Of a DNA stretch of 60,919 nt, positions 8,092-16,314 are shown piece by piece; the stretch's first letter is position 1; every line of letters starts with the position of its first letter. Origin of the DNA: a bacterium (GTDB lineage Bacteria; UBP6; UBA1177); the NCBI GenBank assembly GCA_017538365.1, contig JAFYIZ010000012.1, forward strand, positions 1 through 60,919. Direction: 5' to 3'. The position numbers were made by a program, and so were the translations under genes. The notes beneath the pieces are model-generated. The model was not told where the DNA came from. It saw only the letters and a program-made list of their open reading frames with translations, and searched no databases.

Positions 8092-9288
8092 TCAGGCGAT
8101 TTCCATAAGCCATTGTGCAATATCGACGATTTTTATTCCTTCATAATCTGTCATATCGTGACCTGTTCTAGCCAACAGAAGTTTGGGATAGCCGTCTTTG
8201 ATTTTGAGCAGAGGGTCTATCTCACGTTTGAAAGTGCTTTCTTCCGTGATATTGTCCGAGACTTGAATATAGATTTTTTCATTTCTTCTGAGAGCGACAA
8301 AATCTATCTCCTTTTCGTAAAGCACTCCGGCATAGACTTCGTAACCGCGTCGCATCAGCTCAACTGCCACAATATTTTCAATAACTCTGCCATAATCCAT
8401 GTTTTTGATTCCGAGTTTTGCATAGCGGAAAGTGTGGTCGCTAAGATAATATTTTTCGTTCGAAGCAAGATATTTTTTGCCGCGGATATCGTATCTCCTG
8501 ACCTTGTAAAACGCGAAGGCATTGCATAAATACTGCAGATACGACGCAACGGTTTTGTGGTTTATATTCTCTTTTTTTCCAGTAAGAGTATCGGCTATAT
8601 TTCTGGCTGATGAGAGATTTGACACATTGTCCATAAGATAATCCGCAATTTTATTGAGCAGCACGGTGTTTCTTATCTTGTACTTCTGCCTTATGTCGCG
8701 AACGATCAGAGTGTCAAAAACTTCAGAAACATAATCATATTTGTCTCTATGATTGTCGTAAAGATAGGAACCGGACATTCCGCCTTCAGTCAGGAATCGG
8801 TCAAATGCTGAACGCAAGTCATTGATTTCATAGTATTTTACAAATTCAGCAAAAGAAAACGGGAACACCTTTATCTCGAAAGTGCGCCCTGTAAAAAGCG
8901 TTGCAAGATCGGAACTAAGCAAAAATGCGTTTGATCCGGTAATGTATATGTCGTATTGCTCCGACGCATGAAGCCAGTTTACCGCTTTTTCAAATCCGTT
9001 ACACATCTGAATCTCATCAATCATAACGAAATTGTCCTTTCCTTCCGCATACCTGCTGCGGATGTAATCGTATAAATCCCGATAATTCAGGAGATGATCA
9101 TAGTCAGGTAAATTGTAATTGATGTGAATAATGTTTGCGTTAGGATTACGCATCTGAATCTGACGCATAAAATCTTCAAGAAGTTTCGATTTTCCGCTTC
9201 GCCTGATGCCGACAATAACCTTTATATCCGGTGTTCCGACAACTCCGAACAACTTGTTCAGATAAAAATCCCGGCTTATCAACTTCAT
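8092..9288 (-). CDS. AAA-type ATPase with DUF4143 C-terminal domain
   Basis: A 398-residue ATP-binding protein of the large prokaryotic AAA_14/DUF4143 family. It has a Walker A (GIRRSGKS, residues 27-34), a Walker B (FVMIDEIQ, about 91-98), a sensor-like YITGSNA segment, and the family motifs LFTGR and PFSFAEF. The C-terminal DUF4143 half ends in a strand pattern (DFVALRRNEKIYIQVS) like that of PD-(D/E)XK folds. These proteins are widespread, often in many copies, and their role is not established. The start ATG is preceded on its strand by AGGAGGTGA. It is isolated in the accessory block, so it may be a mobile or selfish-type gene rather than part of an operon. Confidence 0.88.
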   Translation of the reverse strand: MKLISRDFYLNKLFGVVGTPDIKVIVGIRRSGKSKLLEDFMRQIQMRNPNANIIHINYNLPDYDHLLNYRDLYDYIRSRYAEGKDNFVMIDEIQMCNGFEKAVNWLHASEQYDIYITGSNAFLLSSDLATLFTGRTFEIKVFPFSFAEFVKYYEINDLRSAFDRFLTEGGMSGSYLYDNHRDKYDYVSEVFDTLIVRDIRQKYKIRNTVLLNKIADYLMDNVSNLSSARNIADTLTGKKENINHKTVASYLQYLCNAFAFYKVRRYDIRGKKYLASNEKYYLSDHTFRYAKLGIKNMDYGRVIENIVAVELMRRGYEVYAGVLYEKEIDFVALRRNEKIYIQVSDNITEESTFKREIDPLLKIKDGYPKLLLARTGHDMTDYEGIKIVDIAQWLMEIA

Positions 9289-9646
9289 GATTTCACCTCC
9301 TATTCATCACATAATATCGATTTTATTTCCCGTTTTCAAGTTTTTTTTGATTTTGGGAAATAGCAACAGTTTTCTCCTTTATTTTCGAGCATGTCATCAT
9401 GTAAATCACTAATAATTTTCAATTTTGAACCCTGAATATGCCAAAGAATAAAAATATTACAAATAAAATAAATATTTTAGTTAATAAGTCAACTTTTATT
9501 TTTCTTCATAAAACAAATATTTTCAAATTATTAAGAAAAAATAACCAAAGCATATTTTCAAACATATTTTCACAAAAAAATTGCTAAATCTGCCTGTTCA
9601 GTATGATGCTCTCCCGTAAAAAAGCTGATTTGAAACCGAGGTCAAA
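9289..9646. other. AT-rich intergenic region with short direct repeats
   Basis: This 358-bp gap separates the divergent DUF4143 and radA genes and should hold both promoters. It is very AT-rich. It contains three copies of ATATTTTCA (from 9517, 9552 and 9564). No gene, RNA or clear terminator is seen. A possible promoter for radA (TTGCTA, 15 bases, TATGAT) lies just upstream of 9610 but has poor spacing. Confidence 0.4.
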
Positions 9647-11038
9647 ATGGTAAAAAAACGCACTTCTTATGTCTGCTCAAACTGCTCCTACACTACTCCG
9701 AAATGGATGGGAAGATGCCCCGAATGCGGAGAGTGGAATACTTTGGAAGAAAAGGATGAAACAGTCATACCTGAGCAGAATCACAGGCTTTTCCAATCTT
9801 CGCCCGATGCAGTTTATACCCACATTTCAGAGGTCGAAACTACCGACAGCGAAAGGGTGAAAACGGGTTACAAGGAGTTTGACAGGATCCTGGGCGGAGG
9901 TGTTGTCAAAGGAAGTTACAACCTCATCAGCGGTCACCCCGGTATAGGAAAATCGACACTCATGCTCCAGATCGCGCTCGAACTTTCAAAGCAGTGCAAA
10001 GTGCTCTATCTTTCGGCAGAAGAAAGCGTAACACAGGTCAAAATAAGGTTTGAAAGGCTCGCCGGAAAGCAGGGCTGCGGAAAACTTTACCTTTCCAATG
10101 AAAGCAACCTCGACAAGCTGCGGGCAAAACTTGAGGAAGAAGATTTCGACATCCTTTTCTGCGATTCGATTCAGTCGGTCTACTCCCCTTCCGTCCTCGG
10201 GATCCCGGGATCAGTGAGCCAGATAAAGGAGTGCGCCGTCAGACTTTTGGAAACTGCGAAAAGAAAAAATATAACAGTCTTCGTAGTAGGTCACGTCACC
10301 AAAAACGGCGAGATCGCAGGCCCGATGCTGCTTGAGCACATGGTCGATTCAGTCCTTATTTTCGAAGGCGATTCTTCACTTGGCTACCGCGTTCTGCGCT
10401 GCTCGAAAAACCGCTTCGGCGCGACCGACGAGATAGGAATTTTCACGATGACTTCAAACGGTCTGCACGAAGTCGAAAACCCGAGCCAGTTTTTCCTTTC
10501 GGATAATTTAGGAACTATTTCCGGTTCTGCAAGAGCGCTAGTTCTCGAAGGAACGCGCCCGTTTTTGGTAGAAGTTCAGTCGTTAGTCACAAGCTCCAAT
10601 CTGCCGCAGCCCAGACGTGTCGTTACGGGCATCGACAGCGGAAGACTTGCCATGATCTGCGCAATACTGGAAAAAAGATGTGACATCTATTTTTCAAATT
10701 TCGATATTTTCGTAAACATCGCAGGTGGCCTCAAGATCAAGACTCCGAGCATAGACGTTCCGCTTGCAGCCTCGCTTTTCTCGTCAGTCTTCAATCTCCC
10801 GCTTCCCGTTGACTGGGCTTTTGTAGGAGAGATCGGTCTCGGCGGCGAAGTGCGCGAAGTTCCCGGGCTCGATATCATGCTGAAAGAAGGAACAAGGCTC
10901 GGTTTGAGCAAGATCTTCGCTCCTGTAGAACGCAGCAATAAAGGAAAAAAATATCCAGGAAAAACCGAGATAATCAGAGTCTCCCACATTGACGAGATCA
11001 GGGAACACACCGCTTCGACCAACATTTTCGACCGTTAA
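9647..11038 (+). CDS. radA: DNA repair protein RadA (Sms)
   Basis: RadA is a RecA-related, hexameric branch-migration helicase that acts with RecA on recombination intermediates. The 463-residue protein has the expected order. A four-Cys zinc finger lies at residues 10-27 (C10, C13, C24, C27). The Walker A GHPGIGKST is at 96-104, and the RadA-specific KNRFG motif is at 254-258. A Lon-protease-like C-terminal domain contains GGLKI and VGEIGLGGEVREV. Length is normal for the family. The ATG at 9647 is preceded by a GAGGT. recA itself is 28 kb downstream in this window, so the two are not an operon here. Confidence 0.97.
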   Translation: MVKKRTSYVCSNCSYTTPKWMGRCPECGEWNTLEEKDETVIPEQNHRLFQSSPDAVYTHISEVETTDSERVKTGYKEFDRILGGGVVKGSYNLISGHPGIGKSTLMLQIALELSKQCKVLYLSAEESVTQVKIRFERLAGKQGCGKLYLSNESNLDKLRAKLEEEDFDILFCDSIQSVYSPSVLGIPGSVSQIKECAVRLLETAKRKNITVFVVGHVTKNGEIAGPMLLEHMVDSVLIFEGDSSLGYRVLRCSKNRFGATDEIGIFTMTSNGLHEVENPSQFFLSDNLGTISGSARALVLEGTRPFLVEVQSLVTSSNLPQPRRVVTGIDSGRLAMICAILEKRCDIYFSNFDIFVNIAGGLKIKTPSIDVPLAASLFSSVFNLPLPVDWAFVGEIGLGGEVREVPGLDIMLKEGTRLGLSKIFAPVERSNKGKKYPGKTEIIRVSHIDEIREHTASTNIFDR

Positions 11039-11048
11039 GCGCAAAAAC

Positions 11049-11077
11049 TTGACTTAAAGCGCTTTTCCCGTGTTAAT
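11049..11077 (+). promoter_or_regulatory. candidate sigma-70 promoter for the U32 gene
   Basis: TTGACT (11049-11054) and GTTAAT (11072-11077) are separated by 17 bases, upstream of the ATG at 11106. The spacer contains the palindrome AAAGCGCTTT, which could be part of the radA terminator or an operator. Assigned from sequence only. Confidence 0.4.
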
Positions 11078-11105
11078 TCGCAGACTTTTGTGATTGAGGT
11101 GTTTT

Positions 11106-12308
11106 ATGGCTGAACTTCTTGCTCCTGCAGGAAACCCCGAAAAGCTCGTCTGGGCTGACATTTACGGTGCTGATGCAATATATTTCGGTGTAGACAGGTT
11201 TTCACTGCGCTCTTTTGCGGGGAATTTCACTCTCGACGATGCTGCCAAAGCTCTTGAAAGGCTCCACAAAAACGGCAAAAAAGGCTACATAACTTTGAAT
11301 ATCTATCCCTATTCGGGCGAATACAAAGACCTTGTCGAAACAGCGGGAAATCTTGCCGAATGCAAAGCCGACGCATTCATCGTCAGCGATTTCGGCGTTA
11401 TCACAGATCTAAAAAAAGCGGGGCTCAAAGTGCCGCTCCACATCTCGACTCAGGCAAACACCGTTTCGTGGCAGACAGTAAACGCATATTACGACTACGG
11501 CGCGAAAAGAGTGAATCTGGCGCGCGAACTTTCATTTGAAAAAATAAAAGAGATCGCAGAAAACAAATATAAAGCGGCTGAGATCGAAGTTTTCATCCAC
11601 GGCGCAGTCTGCTTCAGCATGTCGGGAAGATGCGCGATAAGCGACTGGCTCACCGGTAGGAAGGCAAACCGCGGCGAATGCACCCACCCGTGCCGCTGGA
11701 AATACGCAGTCGTCGAAGAAAAGCGCGAAGGCGAATATATGCCGGTTGCTGAGGACGGACGCGGGTCATACATCTTCAACCCGAAGGAACTCGCCCTTTT
11801 CGACTACGTTCAGCCGCTCAAGGAACTCGGAGTGGACTCTTTCAAGATCGAAGGAAGAATGAAGTCCATCCACTATGTCGCATCGGTCGTTTCGCTCTAC
11901 AGAAGGATACTTGACGGCGAAAACATCCCGCACGAAGAGATTTCGAGACTTCTCAACCGCATCAAAAACAGAGGCTACTCCACAGGTTTCATGAAAGGCG
12001 GCGTCACTCCCGATGACTACCAGTTGGGCGGCGACGGCTCCAACTCTGAAGCCGAATTTATCGCCAATATCACCGAAGAAAAACAGAACGGATGCTGTGT
12101 TGCCGAAATCAGAAATCACACCGAAGCGGGCGAAACCGTCGAAATATTAGAGCCGAACGGCCACACAAGAACTTACAAACTCCCCGATCTCCTCACCTTC
12201 ACCGATGGAACACAGGCAAGAGAGGCCAACCACTCGAAATTCATCCTGCTTGAAGGAGATTTTGTGCCCTACTCAATTTTGAGGAGGATCGATAATGGCG
12301 TGGCATAG
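11106..12308 (+). CDS. peptidase U32 family protein (TrhP/YegQ-like, tRNA hydroxylation type)
   Basis: A 400-residue protein of the U32 family, with the N-terminal LLAPAGNPEKL motif and the family signature around HGAVCFSMSGRC (residues 165-176). Cys192 and Cys196 (RGECTHPC) follow. Family members TrhP/YegQ and RlhA help make 5-hydroxy-pyrimidines in RNA using an iron-sulfur cluster, and the four Cys fit cluster ligands. Which RNA is modified here cannot be told. The frame is open from a TTG at 11094, but ATG 11106 is preferred because GAGGTG lies just upstream. The 3' end overlaps the next gene by 14 bases, so the two are probably translated together. Confidence 0.88.
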   Translation: MAELLAPAGNPEKLVWADIYGADAIYFGVDRFSLRSFAGNFTLDDAAKALERLHKNGKKGYITLNIYPYSGEYKDLVETAGNLAECKADAFIVSDFGVITDLKKAGLKVPLHISTQANTVSWQTVNAYYDYGAKRVNLARELSFEKIKEIAENKYKAAEIEVFIHGAVCFSMSGRCAISDWLTGRKANRGECTHPCRWKYAVVEEKREGEYMPVAEDGRGSYIFNPKELALFDYVQPLKELGVDSFKIEGRMKSIHYVASVVSLYRRILDGENIPHEEISRLLNRIKNRGYSTGFMKGGVTPDDYQLGGDGSNSEAEFIANITEEKQNGCCVAEIRNHTEAGETVEILEPNGHTRTYKLPDLLTFTDGTQAREANHSKFILLEGDFVPYSILRRIDNGVA

Positions 12309-12507
12309 GATCATAAAAATGAAGCCGAAAGAGAATTTTTTCTTTCATTTTACTATTGAAAGCTACGAAAATCTGGGGCTTATTTCGACCTTGGCGAAAG
12401 AAAACGGATATTTGATCCTGGACTGCTTTACGACTATGGAAAGTGCTGCCGAATTCGACCGCGTGATAAACAACATCTTGAAAGAAATGAAGGCGCGCAA
12501 TGAATAA
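12295..12507 (+). CDS. small DUF4911-like protein
   Basis: A 70-residue protein whose start overlaps the end of the U32 gene by 14 bases and whose end overlaps the next gene by 8 bases. Its pattern (a basic start, then FFFHFTIESYENLGLISTL, then a hydrophobic strand and an acidic C-terminal helix) resembles DUF4911, a family of 70-80-residue proteins; I recall such small genes beside U32 genes but cannot check this. No catalytic motif is seen. It may be a partner of the U32 enzyme, an inference from overlap alone. The assignment to DUF4911 is from pattern memory and is uncertain. Confidence 0.55.
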   Translation: MAWHRIIKMKPKENFFFHFTIESYENLGLISTLAKENGYLILDCFTTMESAAEFDRVINNILKEMKARNE

Positions 12508-13075
12508 AAAGTTTTTCGTTTTCATAGCTGTATTTCTTCTTTTCGCGAACCTTCACGCAGTACTCAACGACAGGATTTCCGGCAACAAAGTGCCCTCGCT
12601 TTCGCTTATGGTTTCTCTTGAAGAGTCGAATTTTCTCTACAACGCGCCGCTGATTCAGTATCTCAACCTCGATTTCGGCCTCATGGTGAACCGTTTTCAG
12701 GACCCGGGACTAAAATTCGGCATAGACTGGCAGTGGATCGACAGTGAATATGTCGCGGGAACCCTTAGAATAGACGGAATATTCCTCACGAACCGACGCT
12801 TCAACAGGATTTATCTTGGCGGTGAAGCTGGTGCGACAATATCTGCCGGCGTAAAACTTTCCGGATTCAAAGGCGAATTTCTGACTATCGTAACAGCCGA
12901 TCCGACCGAGACTTCCGATCCGAGGATTGCGCTTGAACTGAGGCTCGGCGCATACATTTCTCCGCATGAATCGGTAAACATCTACCTTGCTCCTGCAGCC
13001 GGCAAATACTTCGTCGAAAGGGACAATTTTTACTTTAACTTAGTTCTTTCGACCGAAGTTTTCCTCTGGAAATAA
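12500..13075 (+). CDS. exported beta-rich protein, probably outer membrane
   Basis: A protein of 191 residues with a clear signal peptide (residues 1-20, ending LHA). The rest is rich in alternating hydrophobic strands with Gly and aromatic residues and ends in a strand finishing FLWK, as is common in small beta-barrels. No named family is recognised. It overlaps the preceding small gene by 8 bases. The sigma factor gene starts 63 bases downstream. Confidence 0.6.
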   Translation: MNKKFFVFIAVFLLFANLHAVLNDRISGNKVPSLSLMVSLEESNFLYNAPLIQYLNLDFGLMVNRFQDPGLKFGIDWQWIDSEYVAGTLRIDGIFLTNRRFNRIYLGGEAGATISAGVKLSGFKGEFLTIVTADPTETSDPRIALELRLGAYISPHESVNIYLAPAAGKYFVERDNFYFNLVLSTEVFLWK

Positions 13076-13138
13076 TTTTTTCGGAATATTTTTCATTTTT
13101 CCGCTGTTTCTTTCGCGTTGTTCATTTCGGGACTGATT

Positions 13139-13690
13139 ATGGAAGAATTACTGAAAGCCAACCTCGACAAAATTTTCAATTACGCGCTTTTCATCACAGG
13201 AAACCGCGACAAGGCGCTCGACCTCATGCAGGATACGATCGTCACGGTTCTAACGAAAAAGCACCTTTACAAAGAGGAAGAGCATTTCAGATCTTGGATT
13301 TTCAGAATCCTGAAGAACAACTACATCAACAAACTCAAGCACGACGCGGTGACAGGCGAAATATCGTATTCGGATCTCGCGAAAGATGATGACGATTCGG
13401 GAATCATCGACTTTCCTGACACCCGCATCTCTCCTGAAGATCTAAGTGACCCGATACTCAAAGAGAGGATCCGCGAAGTTTTTGAAAAAATGCCGGCTGA
13501 ATACCGCGAAGTCATCGTCATGATCCACATCGACGGTTTGTCTTACGAGGAAACTGCACAGACCCTCGCCATCCCTGTTGGAACAGTCATGAGCAGGCTT
13601 CACCGCGGCAGGAATTTCCTCAAAAAAGTGCTTGGAAAAGAGGCGGAAGAATTAAATATCGTGACTATGAAGGAAAGGAAAAATGCTTAA
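13139..13690 (+). CDS. ECF-type RNA polymerase sigma factor
   Basis: A 183-residue sigma-70 family factor with region 2 (residues near 10-65, including KALDLMQDTIVTVL and FRSWIFRILKNNYINKLK) and region 4 (about 115-170, with LPAEYREV-like MPAEYREVIVM, LSYEETAQTLAIPVGTVMS and RLHRGR). Region 3 is absent, which defines the ECF group. The frame is open from a TTG at 13118, but ATG 13139 matches the usual start of region 2. The gene overlaps the next one, a zinc-finger anti-sigma factor, by 8 bases, the normal pairing for regulated ECF factors. Target genes are not identifiable here. Confidence 0.92.
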   Translation: MEELLKANLDKIFNYALFITGNRDKALDLMQDTIVTVLTKKHLYKEEEHFRSWIFRILKNNYINKLKHDAVTGEISYSDLAKDDDDSGIIDFPDTRISPEDLSDPILKERIREVFEKMPAEYREVIVMIHIDGLSYEETAQTLAIPVGTVMSRLHRGRNFLKKVLGKEAEELNIVTMKERKNA

Positions 13691-14489
13691 AGAAAAGTGT
13701 GATCTCAACGAACTTTTTATTGAGCAGTTCGCAGACAGAGAACTCGATTATCTTGAAAGCGCGGAAGTAGCGGCTCACCTGAAAAACTGCGAAGTTTGCC
13801 GCAGAAAATACGAGGCGATAATCGAAACGAAAAAAATATCATCCGCATTTGCCGAAAACGAAAAACTCTCACTCATCGAAAAAGAGGGATTTTTGAGACT
13901 CATAGATCAGAAATCGGAGCAGAAACCGACACTTATCGAATCGATAAAAAATCTTTTTCATAACCGTGCGGCAACTCTGGCTTTCTCATTCTTCTCGTTC
14001 ACATGTTTAGTTTTCGCATTCATCTTCGCAATTTCGGGAATAGAAAAAGATAGCAACGTCATCATTGACGAGATAATGACGGCGCACAGTCAGGCACTTC
14101 CCGACGAATTCGGAAACAGCCAGGCTGCACAGAATGAACTCAAGGAAAAATTCAAGACGGTAACATTTTCCGAATTTACGAAAAGGCCTAAAATAAGCGG
14201 TCGATTCACTTCAATCGCAGCTACTCCGACGGCAAAAATAACCCTCGATTCCAGTGAGGACAATATCCGAGGAACTCTCTTCCTTTCAAAGCGCAACGAG
14301 CAGCTTGAAAAACTTTTTTCGGGCAGCGACTGCCTCGTCAAAAAAGACAACATCTGCAAGGCGCGCCACCGCAACGACGCAGGAAAAGAGATGATTTACT
14401 GGCAGAACTCGGGAAACAACTACCTCATGGTCTCCGACGAGAGCAATGCCGCCGCAAAAATGGTAAAACTCATAAACACCAACTTTTAA
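13683..14489 (+). CDS. membrane-anchored zf-HC2 anti-sigma factor
   Basis: A 268-residue protein starting inside the sigma factor gene. The N-terminus has the zinc anti-sigma motif His32-x3-Cys36-x2-Cys39 (HLKNCEVC), which binds and holds the cognate sigma factor in the cytoplasm. One transmembrane helix follows at about residues 98-120. The extracytoplasmic part of about 145 residues contains two Cys near the end (SDCLVKKDNIC) that could form a disulfide and sense redox or envelope stress; this is inference. It ends just before a promoter for the methyltransferase gene. Confidence 0.85.
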   Translation: MLKEKCDLNELFIEQFADRELDYLESAEVAAHLKNCEVCRRKYEAIIETKKISSAFAENEKLSLIEKEGFLRLIDQKSEQKPTLIESIKNLFHNRAATLAFSFFSFTCLVFAFIFAISGIEKDSNVIIDEIMTAHSQALPDEFGNSQAAQNELKEKFKTVTFSEFTKRPKISGRFTSIAATPTAKITLDSSEDNIRGTLFLSKRNEQLEKLFSGSDCLVKKDNICKARHRNDAGKEMIYWQNSGNNYLMVSDESNAAAKMVKLINTNF

Positions 14490-14518
14490 TTGCAAAAAGC
14501 TCTTCCCTGCCCTATAAA
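14490..14518 (+). promoter_or_regulatory. candidate sigma-70 promoter for the O-methyltransferase gene
   Basis: TTGCAA (14490-14495), 17 bases, TATAAA (14513-14518), 28 bases before the ATG at 14547. The -35 box overlaps the end of the anti-sigma factor gene. Good match in both boxes and spacing. Confidence 0.5.
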
Positions 14519-14546
14519 ACGGCGGTTTGTTTTGTAGGAGTTGACT

Positions 14547-15176
14547 ATGGACGCAAGAACGGCGCAGTATCTCAGGGATTTCATAAAACACGATTCCGAA
14601 TTTTTAGACGAGCTTGAAAAATCGAACAGAAGCCGAAACGACATTCAGCCGATGATCGAGCTTGAAGTCGGAAGATTCCTCGTTTTCCTCATTCAGGCTA
14701 AAAAGATAAAATCGGTGCTTGAGCTCGGCACAAGCAACGGATATTCGGCTATCTGGATGGCTTCGGCACTCAGGAAAACGGGCGGAAAAATCATCACGAT
14801 CGAAGGCCACGACAGAATTTTCGCCGAGGCTGAGAAAAATATCTCGGCATCAGGTTTCGGCGATATCATCGAACTTATCCACGGAAAAGCTGAAGTCGAG
14901 ACTGCGAAACTTCTTGAAAAAGGGGAAAAATTTGATCTCATCTTTCAGGATTGCGGCAAATACTTATACCCGATGCTCCTTGAAACGACAGTCAAACTCT
15001 GCAAAAAAGGCGGGATAATCGCAGCCGACGACTCACTTTTCAGAGTGACAGAAACCGTCCGCAGCGGGCTTGGCGACTACACTCATGACTACAACAGAGC
15101 CGTTTTCAAACACAAAAAACTTTTCAGCACAATTCTGCCGATAGGACACGGGCTGACGCTGAGCGTCAAGATTTAA
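14547..15176 (+). CDS. class I SAM-dependent O-methyltransferase
   Basis: A protein of 209 residues similar to bacterial catechol/caffeoyl-CoA O-methyltransferase-type enzymes. The SAM-binding motif is LELGTSNGYSAIWMA, followed by the acidic strand end IITIEGH, then FDLIFQDCGKYLYPMLLE and the GGIIAADDSLF motif with likely metal-ligand Asp residues. Length fits the family. The substrate is unknown. The ATG at 14547 is chosen over an upstream TTG at 14541 because GTAGGAG lies at the right distance. The gene converges on ispG with a highly palindromic 60-base gap. Confidence 0.88.
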   Translation: MDARTAQYLRDFIKHDSEFLDELEKSNRSRNDIQPMIELEVGRFLVFLIQAKKIKSVLELGTSNGYSAIWMASALRKTGGKIITIEGHDRIFAEAEKNISASGFGDIIELIHGKAEVETAKLLEKGEKFDLIFQDCGKYLYPMLLETTVKLCKKGGIIAADDSLFRVTETVRSGLGDYTHDYNRAVFKHKKLFSTILPIGHGLTLSVKI

Positions 15177-15183
15177 TCCCGCG

Positions 15184-15230
15184 ATCCCGGGATACCGTGA
15201 TTCCGGCCGGAATTCCGTGATCTCGAGATC
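15184..15230. repeat. three adjacent perfect palindromes between convergent genes
   Basis: Three perfect palindromes lie in 47 bases: ATCCCGGGAT (15184-15193), ATTCCGGCCGGAAT (15200-15213) and GATCTCGAGATC (15219-15230). CCGTGAT appears twice between them (from 15195 and 15215), and its complement ATCACG follows at 15236. The segment is GC-rich compared with neighbouring gaps and has no T-run. It may act as a bidirectional transcription stop or be a palindromic dispersed element. Confidence 0.65.
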
Positions 15231-15236
15231 CCGAAA

Positions 15237-16307
15237 TCACGACCAAAATTTTTTGATTTTCTCAATTAGAAAATTGAAAGCTTCATCCTGATTGTCGAAT
15301 TTTCTGACTATCTCCCCTTTTTCGAAGTAAAGGGCACAGTCTTTGCCGAGCGCAATGCCGAGATCTGCTTCACGCGCTTCTCCGGGACCGTTCACTTCGC
15401 ATCCCATGACGGCAACTTTGAGAGCGGGTTTCATCCACCACTTTTCTTCATCAAACCACGCTTCCAGGCGGTTGTAGTATTCGATAACTTTTCCGTGAGT
15501 TCTTCCGCAGGTGGGGCAGCTTACAAGTTCGCCGCCTGTTTTTAATATGCCGAGAGATTTTAAGATCATGTTGGCAGTACGCAGCTCTTCTTCGATAGGA
15601 GCAGTAAGGCTTACTCTGAAAGTATCGACAAGACCTTCGTTAAGAAGTATCGCGATACCGGCAGTTCCTTTGATGATCCCGTGCTTTCCGCCGCCTGCCT
15701 CGGTTATTCCGACATGAAGCGGTGCATCTGAGTTTTCGCGTATCTTTCTGCATGCAGCGACTGTCTCGGAAACATTTGAAGCCTTTGCCGAGATTTTGAA
15801 GTTAAAAAATCCGAGTTCTTTTTCAAGAAACTGAGCCCAGTAAAGCGAGCTTTCAACCAAACCTTCCCAAGTTACGCCGCCGTATTTTTTGAGGATATTC
15901 TTATCTAACGAGCCGCCGTTTACGCCAATGCGCACCGCAAGCTCGGGGCGTTTTTTCGCAGCTTCGATTATCGCTCTGACATTTTCTTCTCCGCCGACAT
16001 TTCCAGGGTTGAAGCGCACTCCGCTTACCCCTGCTTCTATCGCCGCGATGGCAAGTTTGTAGTCGAAATGGATGTCGGCGATTATTTCGCCTTTGAAGTT
16101 CTCAACTAAATATTTCAAACCGTCAAGCTCGGAAATGTGTTTGAATGCCGTTCTGACGAGTTGACAACCGAGATCGAGCGCGCAGTCAGCTTCACGCAGA
16201 GCCTCATCAGGCCTTGTCAAAGGGGTCGTTATCATAGTTTGGATAACAGGCGGATTGCCGCCTCCGATTTTCACTTTTCCCAAAGTTATGACTCTTGATT
16301 TTTTCAT
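15237..16307 (-). CDS. ispG: 4-hydroxy-3-methylbut-2-enyl diphosphate synthase IspG (GcpE)
   Basis: IspG carries out the sixth step of the MEP pathway, the reductive conversion of methylerythritol cyclodiphosphate to HMBPP, with a [4Fe-4S] cluster. The 356-residue protein has the cluster ligands Cys264, Cys267 (CPTCGRTHG) and Cys303 with Glu310 (GCEVNGPGE), as in the family. The length is that of the short bacterial type. The frame is open to 16367, but the ATG at 16307 follows GAGGTG and begins the conserved N-terminus (VITLGKVKIGGGNPPVIQ-like). It starts 8 bases after the amidohydrolase gene, so the two share a transcript. Confidence 0.97.
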   Translation of the reverse strand: MKKSRVITLGKVKIGGGNPPVIQTMITTPLTRPDEALREADCALDLGCQLVRTAFKHISELDGLKYLVENFKGEIIADIHFDYKLAIAAIEAGVSGVRFNPGNVGGEENVRAIIEAAKKRPELAVRIGVNGGSLDKNILKKYGGVTWEGLVESSLYWAQFLEKELGFFNFKISAKASNVSETVAACRKIRENSDAPLHVGITEAGGGKHGIIKGTAGIAILLNEGLVDTFRVSLTAPIEEELRTANMILKSLGILKTGGELVSCPTCGRTHGKVIEYYNRLEAWFDEEKWWMKPALKVAVMGCEVNGPGEAREADLGIALGKDCALYFEKGEIVRKFDNQDEAFNFLIEKIKKFWS

Positions 16308-16314
16308 ATTCACC

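Noticed and set aside
5719-9288. Classical restriction-modification or insertion sequence
   Set aside because: No methyltransferase, transposase or terminal inverted repeats are visible in the block.
15184-15241. Repeated short words suggesting a CRISPR-like array
   Set aside because: There are no equal-length repeats with unique spacers and no cas genes; the pattern is palindromic instead.
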